Of a stretch of 64,000 nucleotides of DNA, positions 28,112 to 35,625 are shown one piece after another; positions within the stretch are counted from its first letter, which is position 1, and each line of letters opens with the position of its first letter. Source of the stretch: Borreliella yangtzensis. GTDB taxonomy: Bacteria; Spirochaetota; Spirochaetia; Borreliales; Borreliaceae. The stretch spans positions 302,541 through 366,540 of the forward strand of contig NZ_JACHFG010000001.1 in NCBI RefSeq assembly GCF_014201775.1, in the 5' to 3' direction. The position numbers were made by a program, and so were the translations under genes. Under the pieces are notes generated by a model that saw only the letters and a list, made by a program, of their open reading frames with translations, did not search any database and was not told the origin of the DNA.

Positions 28112-28504
28112 TTATTTTTTCTTTTTCCACATGTTTTTAATTTTTAAAATTATAAATTTAAAAAATCTTATTATTATATTTCTTTCAGAATAAACTTTTA
28201 AGTAATCTTCACCTGCGTTTGCTTCACTTCTTGTAAATGATTTTCTAACATTATTCTCATCAAGTTCAATCTCAAGTAAGGTTTTTTTGTTTTCAATTGA
28301 GATTACCTTTACCTCAGCTTCTTTATAGCCAATTTCTTTTAAGGCTTGATATCTTCTAAATCCTGCTATCAAATTTTTATTTTTATCTATTATTATTGGA
28401 TAAATTAGCCCATGTTTTAGAATACTGTTTTTAAGGGTTTCAAGGTCTCCTATATTTTTTCTAATTCTTTTTTTTATTTTTATTTGATCGATATCTATTA
28501 ACAT
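28112..28504 (-). CDS. Minimal ParB/Sulfiredoxin-fold protein with a cationic tail
   Basis: Only 130 residues long. The N-terminal ParB nuclease/CTPase-type domain is clear: a hydrophobic start (LIDIDQIKI), LKNSILKHGLIYPIIID, the arginine-rich box LIAGFRRYQALKEIGY (ParB GxRR motif), and ENNVRKSFTRSEA (ParB ENxxR motif). The helix-turn-helix and dimer domains of true ParB are missing. The C-terminus is a hydrophobic-cationic helix (FFKFIILKIKNMWKKKK), possibly membrane binding. It lies 6 bases after the class A PBP gene and upstream of pgi. It is often labelled Spo0J; a chromosome segregation role is doubtful. Confidence 0.85.
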   Translation of the reverse strand: MLIDIDQIKIKKRIRKNIGDLETLKNSILKHGLIYPIIIDKNKNLIAGFRRYQALKEIGYKEAEVKVISIENKKTLLEIELDENNVRKSFTRSEANAGEDYLKVYSERNIIIRFFKFIILKIKNMWKKKK

Positions 28505-28510
28505 ATTGTT

Positions 28511-31273
28511 TTAATCCAATTGGATGTCTTCTCCGTTGACGTCTTTATTGTTAATTTTTTCATTTTCATTTTCATTTTCATTTTCGTTTTTGTTTGAATT
28601 TAATTCCTTTGTGCTTTGTGTTTCTGTGGTTGTTTCATTAACAATAACTTCGTCTTTAATGTCTTTGGTATTTTTGAAAAGCATTTCTTCGTTATTGTCA
28701 TTATTTATTTGATCTTGTTGTGAGCTCTCATTTTCTATTTCATTTATGGGTTCTTGAATGTTCATTTCTATTTGATCTTCATTATTGTTAACACGCTCAA
28801 GATCGTTGGTATTGTTTTTTAGGTTTTCAAGATTATTATCAAGATATTCAAATTCAGGAGTGTCAAAATTTATTTCATCGCTATTATTAATTTCTTCAAT
28901 TCCATATATGTTGAATTCTATTGTGTTTTTAAATTCTAGTTTATTTTCATAGTATTTTGATTTTTCAATTGGCTGGGTTCCAGAAATAAATAGTTCATTT
29001 ATTATTTTTTCGTCAGCAATTTCTTCTGGTAGCAGTCCTGTTTCTGCTTGCACGGGGATACTAATTATTCCTGCAGGTTTTACAAAAACTTTTTTAGGTA
29101 AGTTTTTGTGATATTCTGACATGAATTCCCCCCAGCTAGGGCCTGCCAATCCTGTTCCTGTTCCTGATATTCCTAGTGAATATCCTTTTTTGTCAAATCC
29201 AACCCAAAATGCTGTTGTTATATAAGGAGAGTATCCTATTGCCCATCCGTCTGCCCAATTTTGCGTTGTCCCCGATTTTCCAGCAATGTCAGATTTAAAA
29301 TTTTTAAGATTTGTATATCTTTGATTTGCTAAGGTTCCGTATTGAATTGTTGATTTCATCATATCTGTGATGATATAAGCAGCTTGAGGAGACACTATTT
29401 GAGTTTGATGTTCTTTACTTTTTAGTTTAGCTAATATGCTTGCTTCTTTATTTACTATTAGCCTTCCGGTTCTGTCTTCAATGTATCTTATACCATAAGG
29501 TTCAATTTCGTTGCCACTATTCCCCAAAATTGCAAATGCCCTTGCCATTTGAATTGGAGAAACCGATATTACGCCTAGTGCTAGCGGATAAACTTTTGGA
29601 AACGTTTTTTCTATTTCTTTTGGATCTGTTATTCCTAGCAGTTTTGAAGAGTAGGCAATTGCAGAGTCAAAACCCAACTTGTCTAATATTCTTAATGCTG
29701 GAATATTTAAAGACAAAGCTAATGCTTGGCGTGTTAAAACATTGCCCCTCCATTTGCCACCATAATTTCCTGGAGCATAGATTTCTCCGTTTTTATCTAA
29801 AAATGCTACAGGAGAGTCTGAAAACATTGTGGCAGCTGTTATTTTTTTCAGATCAATTGCTGCTGCAAAATATAGCGTTTTGAATGCGCTTCCAGGTTGA
29901 ACTTTTGCTTGTGTGGCGCGATTAAATTCGTTGTTTTTGGCATGTCCGCTTCCCCCAACCATGGCTCTTATTGCTCCGCTTGTTGTGTCTATTGCTATCA
30001 TTGCTCCTTCAGGTTGTGCAATTAGTTTTGGTGTTAATTTATTTTTGATAATATATTCTTTTGTTGCCTTATCTATTTTATCAATTCCAAGTATAGCTCC
30101 AAAGCTTGCAATTAGATCAATATTGTCTTCATAAAATTTTCTTTTTCTTAGTTTTTTATATTGTCTTCCATTTATTCTTAAGTTTTTAATTCCCAATAAA
30201 TCCGATATTGTATCTACTACAGGGACAATTTCTGAATTAATAATTATTGTTTCAGAGGATCTGTTTAAATTGTGCATTGTTCTTGCTTTATTAATCATAT
30301 CGTTTGTAACTTTATCTGCATGTTTTTGTGCTTCAAGGTCAAGGGTTGAATATATCGAGTACCCATCTTTATATATGTTTGCACCATCTGGTAAATATTT
30401 TAATATTTTTTGTCTAATATATTCAGAAAAGTAAGGGGCCTGGTCTTTTTTGTTTGAAATTGCAGATGTATCAGCCATTCTAGTCCAATCATAGTTTTGC
30501 CAATATTCATTAAATTCTTTTTCAGCAATTTCGGCTTTTACTATCCCATTTGACACAACTTGATTTAAAACCGCGCGTTGTATTTTTTTTGAAAATTCTG
30601 GGTTGTAAAGAGGTGAATAAAGTTTTGCATTTGGGAGTTGAATTATCATCATCACGGATTCTGCTGTATTGATTTTATTTACGCTTTTGCCAAAAAAGAA
30701 TTTTGATGCTGCAACTATTCCATAGTTTCCGTTTCCAAAATAAACTTTATTAAGGTATTTTTCTAGTATTTCGTATTTTGAGAGTTTTTTTTCAAGTTGG
30801 ATTGCCCACCATATTTCATGTAGTTTTCTTAAAATAGACCTTCTTGCTTGATTTGTGTAGAGAAGTTTTGCAAGTTGTTGGGTTAATGTGCTGCCTCCTG
30901 AAAAATATCTGCCAAGAACAATATTAAATGCGGCTCTAAATATTCCTATTAAGGAAAAACCTCGATGAGAAAAAAATCCAATGTCTTCCCTTATTAAAAG
31001 TGTATTAATTAGATTGTCAGGCATTTTTCTCAAGGGCATTAATTCTCTATTCTCATCAGATATAAATTGAGTTATTTGTTTTCCATTAACATCTAAAAGT
31101 CTTGAAGGAATTGCTGGATTTATATACCCAAAATTTTTATCTTTTTGTATGTTTATAGTTTTAGATATTGCTAATGACAGTGTGATAATAGAAAAGCTAA
31201 CTGTGAAATATGTTAAATAAATAAGTAGCTTATGCTTATTTATTTTTTTTAAATTAAAGCTATTTAAGTTCAT
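28511..31273 (-). CDS. Class A penicillin-binding protein (bifunctional PBP1a type)
   Basis: This protein polymerises and cross-links peptidoglycan. The 920 residues comprise a membrane anchor (about 15-37), then a GT51 transglycosylase with EDIGFFSHRG, GGSTLTQQLAK and KILEKYLN-type motifs (about 80-240). The transpeptidase carries SxxK in PGSAFKT (about 461), SxN in LSLNIP (about 519) and KSGT in AGKSGTTQNWADG (about 668). The last 150 residues are an acidic, Asn/Glu-rich, low-complexity tail ending in NE dipeptide repeats encoded by a hexamer tandem repeat. Start ATG 31273. Divergent from plzA across a 308-base spacer. Confidence 0.93.
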   Translation of the reverse strand: MNLNSFNLKKINKHKLLIYLTYFTVSFSIITLSLAISKTINIQKDKNFGYINPAIPSRLLDVNGKQITQFISDENRELMPLRKMPDNLINTLLIREDIGFFSHRGFSLIGIFRAAFNIVLGRYFSGGSTLTQQLAKLLYTNQARRSILRKLHEIWWAIQLEKKLSKYEILEKYLNKVYFGNGNYGIVAASKFFFGKSVNKINTAESVMMIIQLPNAKLYSPLYNPEFSKKIQRAVLNQVVSNGIVKAEIAEKEFNEYWQNYDWTRMADTSAISNKKDQAPYFSEYIRQKILKYLPDGANIYKDGYSIYSTLDLEAQKHADKVTNDMINKARTMHNLNRSSETIIINSEIVPVVDTISDLLGIKNLRINGRQYKKLRKRKFYEDNIDLIASFGAILGIDKIDKATKEYIIKNKLTPKLIAQPEGAMIAIDTTSGAIRAMVGGSGHAKNNEFNRATQAKVQPGSAFKTLYFAAAIDLKKITAATMFSDSPVAFLDKNGEIYAPGNYGGKWRGNVLTRQALALSLNIPALRILDKLGFDSAIAYSSKLLGITDPKEIEKTFPKVYPLALGVISVSPIQMARAFAILGNSGNEIEPYGIRYIEDRTGRLIVNKEASILAKLKSKEHQTQIVSPQAAYIITDMMKSTIQYGTLANQRYTNLKNFKSDIAGKSGTTQNWADGWAIGYSPYITTAFWVGFDKKGYSLGISGTGTGLAGPSWGEFMSEYHKNLPKKVFVKPAGIISIPVQAETGLLPEEIADEKIINELFISGTQPIEKSKYYENKLEFKNTIEFNIYGIEEINNSDEINFDTPEFEYLDNNLENLKNNTNDLERVNNNEDQIEMNIQEPINEIENESSQQDQINNDNNEEMLFKNTKDIKDEVIVNETTTETQSTKELNSNKNENENENENEKINNKDVNGEDIQLD
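28561..28590. repeat. Hexanucleotide tandem repeat inside the PBP1a tail
   Basis: Four perfect copies of CATTTT (28561-28584) are followed by one variant CGTTTT (28585-28590). On the coding strand they encode alternating Glu-Asn in the C-terminal tail of the class A PBP. Because the unit is six bases, copy-number change would lengthen or shorten the tail without breaking the frame. Confidence 0.8.
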
Positions 31274-31333
31274 ACTTTTTACTAAAGTATACTATAAGTG
31301 CATAAGAATTAATAATATTATAAGCTGATTGTT

Positions 31334-31367
31334 ATAGTGTAAAATTATTGTTATAATTTTACACTAT
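31334..31367. promoter_or_regulatory. Inverted repeat I upstream of plzA / PBP1a
   Basis: The 14-base arms 31334-31347 and 31354-31367 are perfect reverse complements (core TAGTGTAAAATTA) around a 6-base centre TTGTTA. No T-run follows on either strand, so an operator or 5'-UTR hairpin is as likely as a terminator. It lies 61 bases upstream of the PBP1a start codon on the minus strand. Confidence 0.55.
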
Positions 31368-31422
31368 GTAAATAGCATTTTTAAAGTCTTGTTAATTAAA
31401 TATAGATGCTGTGGGAGGTGGT

Positions 31423-31464
31423 ATGTCTTTGACTTTAAGAGTAAGTTTATTGGTTGTTGATTAA
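31423..31464 (+). CDS. Candidate 13-codon leader ORF upstream of plzA
   Basis: GGGAGG at 31413-31418 sits 4 bases before ATG 31423, one of the best ribosome sites in the window, but the ORF ends after 13 codons (product begins MSLTLRVS). A -10-like TATAGAT lies about 20 bases upstream and an inverted repeat lies 38 bases downstream. It could be a leader peptide or the remnant of a decayed gene. I cannot show that it is translated. Confidence 0.3.
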   Translation: MSLTLRVSLLVVD

Positions 31465-31502
31465 ATTTGCTTATGACATTTTTGTTTTAAACTTTGTTGG
31501 TG

Positions 31503-31525
31503 TAAAACTGTTTAAAACAGTTTTA
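31503..31525. promoter_or_regulatory. Inverted repeat II at the plzA promoter
   Basis: The 11-base arms TAAAACTGTTT (31503-31513) and AAACAGTTTTA (31515-31525) are perfect reverse complements around a single A. The repeat ends 7 bases before a -10-like TATAGT at 31533, so it would cover the -35 region of a plzA promoter. This is an operator-like position. Alternatively it is an attenuator hairpin after the mini-ORF, since T-rich sequence follows at 31539-31551. Confidence 0.5.
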
Positions 31526-31581
31526 AGTGTTGTATAGTATTTTTATTTTTTATATCCAAAAAAAGGAGAGAGGAGAGGTTT

Positions 31582-32367
31582 ATGCTTTTATCGAGAAAAA
31601 TAAGAGATTATGGAGCTAAGTATAGAGGTAAAGAAATTAAAATGAGTACAGAGATAAATAGTTTTTTAAATCTTCGCAATACTATTGAGATGAGGGTAGG
31701 TACTTATTCTGTTATTGGAGTAATTTATTCTATTTCTATGGATTCTCTTAAGCTTATTTTTCAAGAAGATACAGTATTGCCCGCTTTGGCTAAAAATAAA
31801 AATTTAGGTTCTATTCAACTTAAGAAAAATTCAGATTCTAAGAGTAGTATGGCTTTTTTTCCCTTTTTGTCTGTTAAACTGCTAAGTGCTTCTTCCTATT
31901 CTTCTCAAAATAAAGAATATAATCTATTAGCATTGGAATTTTTATCTCCTATGCCAGAAGAGATTGCTATTAAAGTTGGAAAGCTTCTTGATTTAAAACT
32001 TGGACAAAATCAGAGAATTCATGAAAGGATTGTTGTTGATAAAGATTCTATTAGAAAGCTAAAAATTGATTCTGATAAAGCTTTTATTAAGTTTAATGGG
32101 TCAAAACATAAATGTTTAATAAAAGATTTATCTTATGGGGGTGCTTTAGTAATTTCTTCTTTTGATTATGGTGATGTCAAAGAAGATGCAATTGATTTGA
32201 TTTTTAGTTTTGAATTTATGGATAAAGAAATTTTTATTGAGGGTAAATCAAAAAGTTTAAGCGTTATTCAGACTCCCAATGGAAAGTTTTTTGCGCTTGG
32301 TATTGCTTTTGATGAGGATAAGATACCACTTGAGTATACTATGCTAATCCATGATTATTTTAATTAA
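31582..32367 (+). CDS. plzA: PlzA, PilZ-domain cyclic-di-GMP receptor
   Basis: This is the chromosomal c-di-GMP effector of Lyme spirochaetes, needed for the tick phase, motility and RpoS-linked regulation (established knowledge). The 261-residue protein has an N-terminal PilZ-like half and a C-terminal canonical PilZ domain. The ligand-binding RxxxR is RIHER at residues 145-149 and the second motif is DLSYGG (about 183-188). The ATG follows an extended purine-rich ribosome site (GGAGAGAGGAGAGG). It is monocistronic, with its own leader region containing inverted repeats. Confidence 0.97.
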   Translation: MLLSRKIRDYGAKYRGKEIKMSTEINSFLNLRNTIEMRVGTYSVIGVIYSISMDSLKLIFQEDTVLPALAKNKNLGSIQLKKNSDSKSSMAFFPFLSVKLLSASSYSSQNKEYNLLALEFLSPMPEEIAIKVGKLLDLKLGQNQRIHERIVVDKDSIRKLKIDSDKAFIKFNGSKHKCLIKDLSYGGALVISSFDYGDVKEDAIDLIFSFEFMDKEIFIEGKSKSLSVIQTPNGKFFALGIAFDEDKIPLEYTMLIHDYFN

Positions 32368-32541
32368 TAAAAAAAATAAAATTTTTCTTATGTGCAAATT
32401 TGTTTGTAATGCTTAAAATTTAAGTTTTTTGCATTTGCTGGTTTTGTTGAGTTTAAAATGAGATAGTTTATTGTGCGATGGATTTAGATATTTGTTTTTA
32501 GATTTAGCATTGTTTTGCTAATGAGTATTTATGTTTAATTT

Positions 32542-33549
32542 TTAATTAATAAACCTATTTGAACTGGCTTTTTTTATTCTATTATTTATGGAGTATCCAA
32601 GTTCTTCATCTTTTACGAATTCACTAAGGATTTGCTTGTAAGTATTTTCAGAATTGACTAGTTCTTTATAGAGATTTTGTGCATACTCTTCAAGAGTATT
32701 AAATATTGTAATGTTTTTTTTATCCCACAAAAAATTAAATAAATAGGATTTTAGAGTAGATTTTGTGATAAGTATTTTTGTATCTTTGTTTAAATATCGT
32801 CTTATGTTGTCTTTACTTTTAAATAAATAGACAGGAATTTTTGGTTTGTAATGCTCTATTATGTTGCCAGGCGATTTTTCTAACTCTATTGTTGTTTTTG
32901 CATAATTTACTTTGTATTTTCCCCGAAGCTCTTTTTCTATCATGTTTTTTGTTATTGCTCCCGGTCGTAATATTAGTACGTTATCTTTTAGGTCAAATCC
33001 AATCACAGTTGATTCGATTCCAATATTAAAGTCTTTGTTCTCTGTTGTTTTTATTATTCCACCCACAAGTCCATTTAATTCTTTTAAGGCCATTTCAAAG
33101 TTTGTAGAGCTTGGTCTTTTTGATATATTTGCAGATGGTGCTGCTATGGGAACTTTAGATGCTTTGATTAGGTTTAAAGCTATTTTATTTGCTGGAATTC
33201 TTATTGCTACTGTGTTTAGGTTTCCACTTACAAATCTGGATATTTTTGTTGATTTTTTAAGAACATAAGTTAAAGGGCCCGGACTAAACTTTTTAATTAG
33301 CATTAAAGCACTTTTGGGAATATATTCTGATAGTTCTTTTATTTTTTTTACCGTGTCAACGTGAACTATTAAAGGATTATTAATAGGTCTTTTTTTTACT
33401 AAAAAAATCATTTTTACGGCATCTTCATTGTAAGCATTTGCACCAATTCCGTAAACTGTTTCTGTTGGAAATACAACAAGCTCTCCCATTTTGATAAGTT
33501 TTGCTGCTTTTTGTATTTGATTACTGCGAATTATTTCTGTTGACATCAT
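32542..33549 (-). CDS. sua5: Threonylcarbamoyl-AMP synthase (Sua5/TsaC)
   Basis: It makes threonylcarbamoyl-AMP from threonine, bicarbonate and ATP for t6A37 modification of ANN-decoding tRNAs. The 335 residues comprise the YrdC domain (about 10-205; GELVVFPTETVYGIGANA, KKRPINNPLIVHV, VPIAAPSANISKRPSST, STVIGFD, LRPGAI) and a C-terminal Sua5 domain (about 230-335), so it is the long Sua5 form, not the short TsaC form. Start ATG 33549, with a second ATG immediately after. Divergent from rlpA and convergent with plzA. Confidence 0.94.
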   Translation of the reverse strand: MMSTEIIRSNQIQKAAKLIKMGELVVFPTETVYGIGANAYNEDAVKMIFLVKKRPINNPLIVHVDTVKKIKELSEYIPKSALMLIKKFSPGPLTYVLKKSTKISRFVSGNLNTVAIRIPANKIALNLIKASKVPIAAPSANISKRPSSTNFEMALKELNGLVGGIIKTTENKDFNIGIESTVIGFDLKDNVLILRPGAITKNMIEKELRGKYKVNYAKTTIELEKSPGNIIEHYKPKIPVYLFKSKDNIRRYLNKDTKILITKSTLKSYLFNFLWDKKNITIFNTLEEYAQNLYKELVNSENTYKQILSEFVKDEELGYSINNRIKKASSNRFIN

Positions 33550-33641
33550 CTTTTAGGCTTTTTTCTTTTTATAATTAAATCAAAAAAAATGTAAATAAGC
33601 AATTTGCAAGCTCAATTGTTTATTGAAATATGTTTTTGTAT

Positions 33642-33647
33642 TATAAT
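33642..33647 (+). promoter_or_regulatory. Putative -10 box for rlpA
   Basis: A consensus TATAAT lies only 6 bases before the preferred rlpA ATG (33654). If it is used, transcription would start at or next to the start codon, giving a leaderless or near-leaderless mRNA. No clear -35 at 17-base spacing is visible. It also argues against the in-frame ATG at 33630, which would lie upstream of the transcript. Confidence 0.4.
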
Positions 33648-33653
33648 AAATTT

Positions 33654-34442
33654 ATGAGGAATTTAATTGATGCTATCGTAAGAGATAATAGAAACTTTGT
33701 TTTTCTCTTTGTATTTTTTTTTGTTGCTTCTCATATAAATTCTGCTACGGTAGGTCTTGCTTCTTGGTACGGTGAAGCGTTCCATGGTAAAACTACTGCT
33801 AATGGCGAAAAGTTTGATATGATGGCTCTTACTGCTGCTCATAAAGAATTGCCTTTTAATACCGCTGTAAAGGTTACAAATCTTTTAAATAATAGATCTG
33901 TTGTTGTAAGAATTAATGATAGAGGTCCTTTTAGGAAGGACAGGATAATCGATTTGTCAAAATATGCTGCCGAGAAGCTTGATTTTTTGGGGATAGGAGT
34001 TGCTCCTGTAAAAATTGAAGTAATTGAAAGTGTAAATGAAAAAAGACCTTCTGTATCAAAATCTGGAGACTTTAAAAAAGCGTTTAATACCCCCATGATT
34101 GAAAAAGAAAAAAAAATCAAGCAATCAGAGGAGAGTATTTCCATTGAAAATAAATCTTCAAATTTATTAGCAGATTATTCAATTTCTGCTGACAAGGAAA
34201 CAGATTTTTACATACAAGTTGGATCTTATAGAAAAAAAGATTATGCTGAGAGGGCTTATCGAATATTAAAAAAAGCGGGTCTTTTTGTTATAGTAAATTC
34301 TCATGGACCGTTTTATACTGTTTTTATCCCCACTAATGCTGATGATGTTCAAAAAAATATAGAGCTAATTAAATCTGCTGGATATAAAGATACTTTAGTA
34401 AGAAAAACCAAAGTTCCAGGTGAGAGTCTTGTTATGGATTAA
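33654..34442 (+). CDS. rlpA: RlpA-like septal lytic transglycosylase with SPOR domain
   Basis: RlpA binds or cleaves stem-less glycan at the septum. A signal peptide (about residues 1-33, ending near INSA) is followed by the double-psi beta-barrel domain (GLASWYGEAFHGKTTANGE, LTAAHKELPF, VRINDRGPF, IDLSKYAAEKL). A basic linker and a C-terminal SPOR domain follow (FYIQVGSYRKKDYAERAY, about 185-262). No cysteine follows the signal peptide, so unlike E. coli RlpA it is not a lipoprotein by sequence. ATG 33654 is preferred over 33630, giving 262 residues. Confidence 0.9.
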   Translation: MRNLIDAIVRDNRNFVFLFVFFFVASHINSATVGLASWYGEAFHGKTTANGEKFDMMALTAAHKELPFNTAVKVTNLLNNRSVVVRINDRGPFRKDRIIDLSKYAAEKLDFLGIGVAPVKIEVIESVNEKRPSVSKSGDFKKAFNTPMIEKEKKIKQSEESISIENKSSNLLADYSISADKETDFYIQVGSYRKKDYAERAYRILKKAGLFVIVNSHGPFYTVFIPTNADDVQKNIELIKSAGYKDTLVRKTKVPGESLVMD

Positions 34443-34632
34443 TTTTTTAAATTATTTTTTATTAAAATTGTTTATTTATTTTTTAAAATCTTATGATTAT
34501 ACCATTTATTGTGAATCCTTTTGTAGTAATTTTTTGTTCTAAAAATTATAATTTTTTTTGTAAAAATCTAAATTTATTAAGCAATTGTTTTGTTTTGCTT
34601 AAAGTTATATTTTATTATTATATAGTCATTTT

Positions 34633-35622
34633 ATGAAATTTTTATTTGATATTCCTCTTCCAATTATGATTTTAGCACCAATGGAAGACGTTACTGATAC
34701 TGTTTTTAGAAATTTAATTCATTTAATAGGGTTTAAAGAAGGAGAACCCCATATTTATTTTACTGAGTTTATTTCTGCAAAGGGAATTTTAAACGGATCA
34801 AAACAATCTATTCAGCATGTTTTTTTAAAACCCAATGAACTTAACCGGCCTTTAATTGCTCAAATTTGGGGGAATGTTCCTGAACAATTTTATAGAGCAA
34901 TAGAAATATTAGGGGGCATGGGGTTTTGGGGAATTGATATTAATATGGGTTGTCCTAAGAATAAAATAATTAAAAAAGGAGTTTGTTCTGCTTTAATTAA
35001 TAATAAATCTTTGGTTAAAGAAATAATTTTTGCAAGTAAAGAAGCCTGTGCCAAATTTAATTTACCTCTTAGCGTTAAGACCAGGCATGGATTTTCATAT
35101 CCAGAAGTTGACGCTTGGCTGGGGTTTTTGTTGAGCTTTAAAATTGACATGTTAACGGTTTATCCAAGACTTGCTGTTAATCAAAGCAAAGGTCCTGTTA
35201 ATTTTGATATTTTTTATGAACTTGTTAAATTACGAAATAATCTTAGTCCTTCTACCTTGATTATTGGCAATGGGGATGTTTTGAGTCTAAAAGACGCTAA
35301 ATATTATGTTGATAAATATTTAATTGATGGGATTATGTTTGGTCGTGGAATTTTTAAAAATTTAAATTTATTTAAGTTATCTTCAAAACACTTTTTGGAT
35401 AGTAATTTAAATTTTAGGTTAAATATATTAAAATTCCATATAAAGGATTTTTATGCTACTTGGGGATTTGAAAAAGATTTTAATAAACTTAAAAAATATT
35501 TTAAGATATATTTTACTGAGAAGGAAAGACAGAGTAAATATTTCTCAAATCTTATAAGTTCAAAAACTTATGAAGAGCTTTTTGAAAATTTAAACATTAT
35601 TGATATGGTAGGAGATTTCTAA
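34633..35622 (+). CDS. dus: tRNA-dihydrouridine synthase (Dus family)
   Basis: An FMN enzyme that reduces uridines in tRNA D-loops. The 329-residue protein has the N-terminal APMEDVTDTVFRN, the active-site NMGCPKNKIIKKGVC with catalytic Cys near residue 107, KTRHGF for phosphate/FMN contact, IIGNGDVLS and DGIMFGRGIF. This is a TIM barrel plus a C-terminal helical tRNA-binding domain. Which uridine position is modified cannot be read from sequence. The ATG lacks a clear ribosome site and a TATATA stretch lies about 14 bases upstream. valS follows after 3 bases. Confidence 0.93.
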   Translation: MKFLFDIPLPIMILAPMEDVTDTVFRNLIHLIGFKEGEPHIYFTEFISAKGILNGSKQSIQHVFLKPNELNRPLIAQIWGNVPEQFYRAIEILGGMGFWGIDINMGCPKNKIIKKGVCSALINNKSLVKEIIFASKEACAKFNLPLSVKTRHGFSYPEVDAWLGFLLSFKIDMLTVYPRLAVNQSKGPVNFDIFYELVKLRNNLSPSTLIIGNGDVLSLKDAKYYVDKYLIDGIMFGRGIFKNLNLFKLSSKHFLDSNLNFRLNILKFHIKDFYATWGFEKDFNKLKKYFKIYFTEKERQSKYFSNLISSKTYEELFENLNIIDMVGDF

Positions 35623-35625
35623 ACA

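Larger units (their letters stand above)
31274..31581. other. 308-base divergent intergenic region between PBP1a and plzA
   Basis: This spacer holds no long ORF. From left to right it contains a 14-base-arm inverted repeat (31334-31367), a -10-like TATAGAT (31401-31407), a strong GGGAGG ribosome site with a 13-codon mini-ORF (31423-31464), a second inverted repeat (31503-31525), a -10-like TATAGT (31533-31538) and the plzA ribosome site (GGAGAGAGGAGAGG, 31565-31578). The density of regulatory-looking elements is higher than in any other spacer of the window. Confidence 0.6.

Noticed and set aside
28112..28504. Chromosomal origin or parS-linked parB locus
   Set aside because: The protein lacks the ParB DNA-binding domain, no parA is adjacent (the MinD-like gene is 6 kb away), and no DnaA-box cluster or parS-like site is evident.
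28524..28712. Plus-strand frame with SFSFSFSF repeats
   Set aside because: It is the antisense reading of the Glu-Asn hexamer repeat in the PBP tail and is not a separate gene.
29440..29883. 147-codon plus-strand frame opposite the class A PBP
   Set aside because: It is a shadow of the transpeptidase domain, Leu-rich by reverse-complement composition only.
31334..31367. CRISPR-like or IS-terminal repeat
   Set aside because: There is a single inverted repeat only, no spacer array, no transposase nearby and no target duplication.
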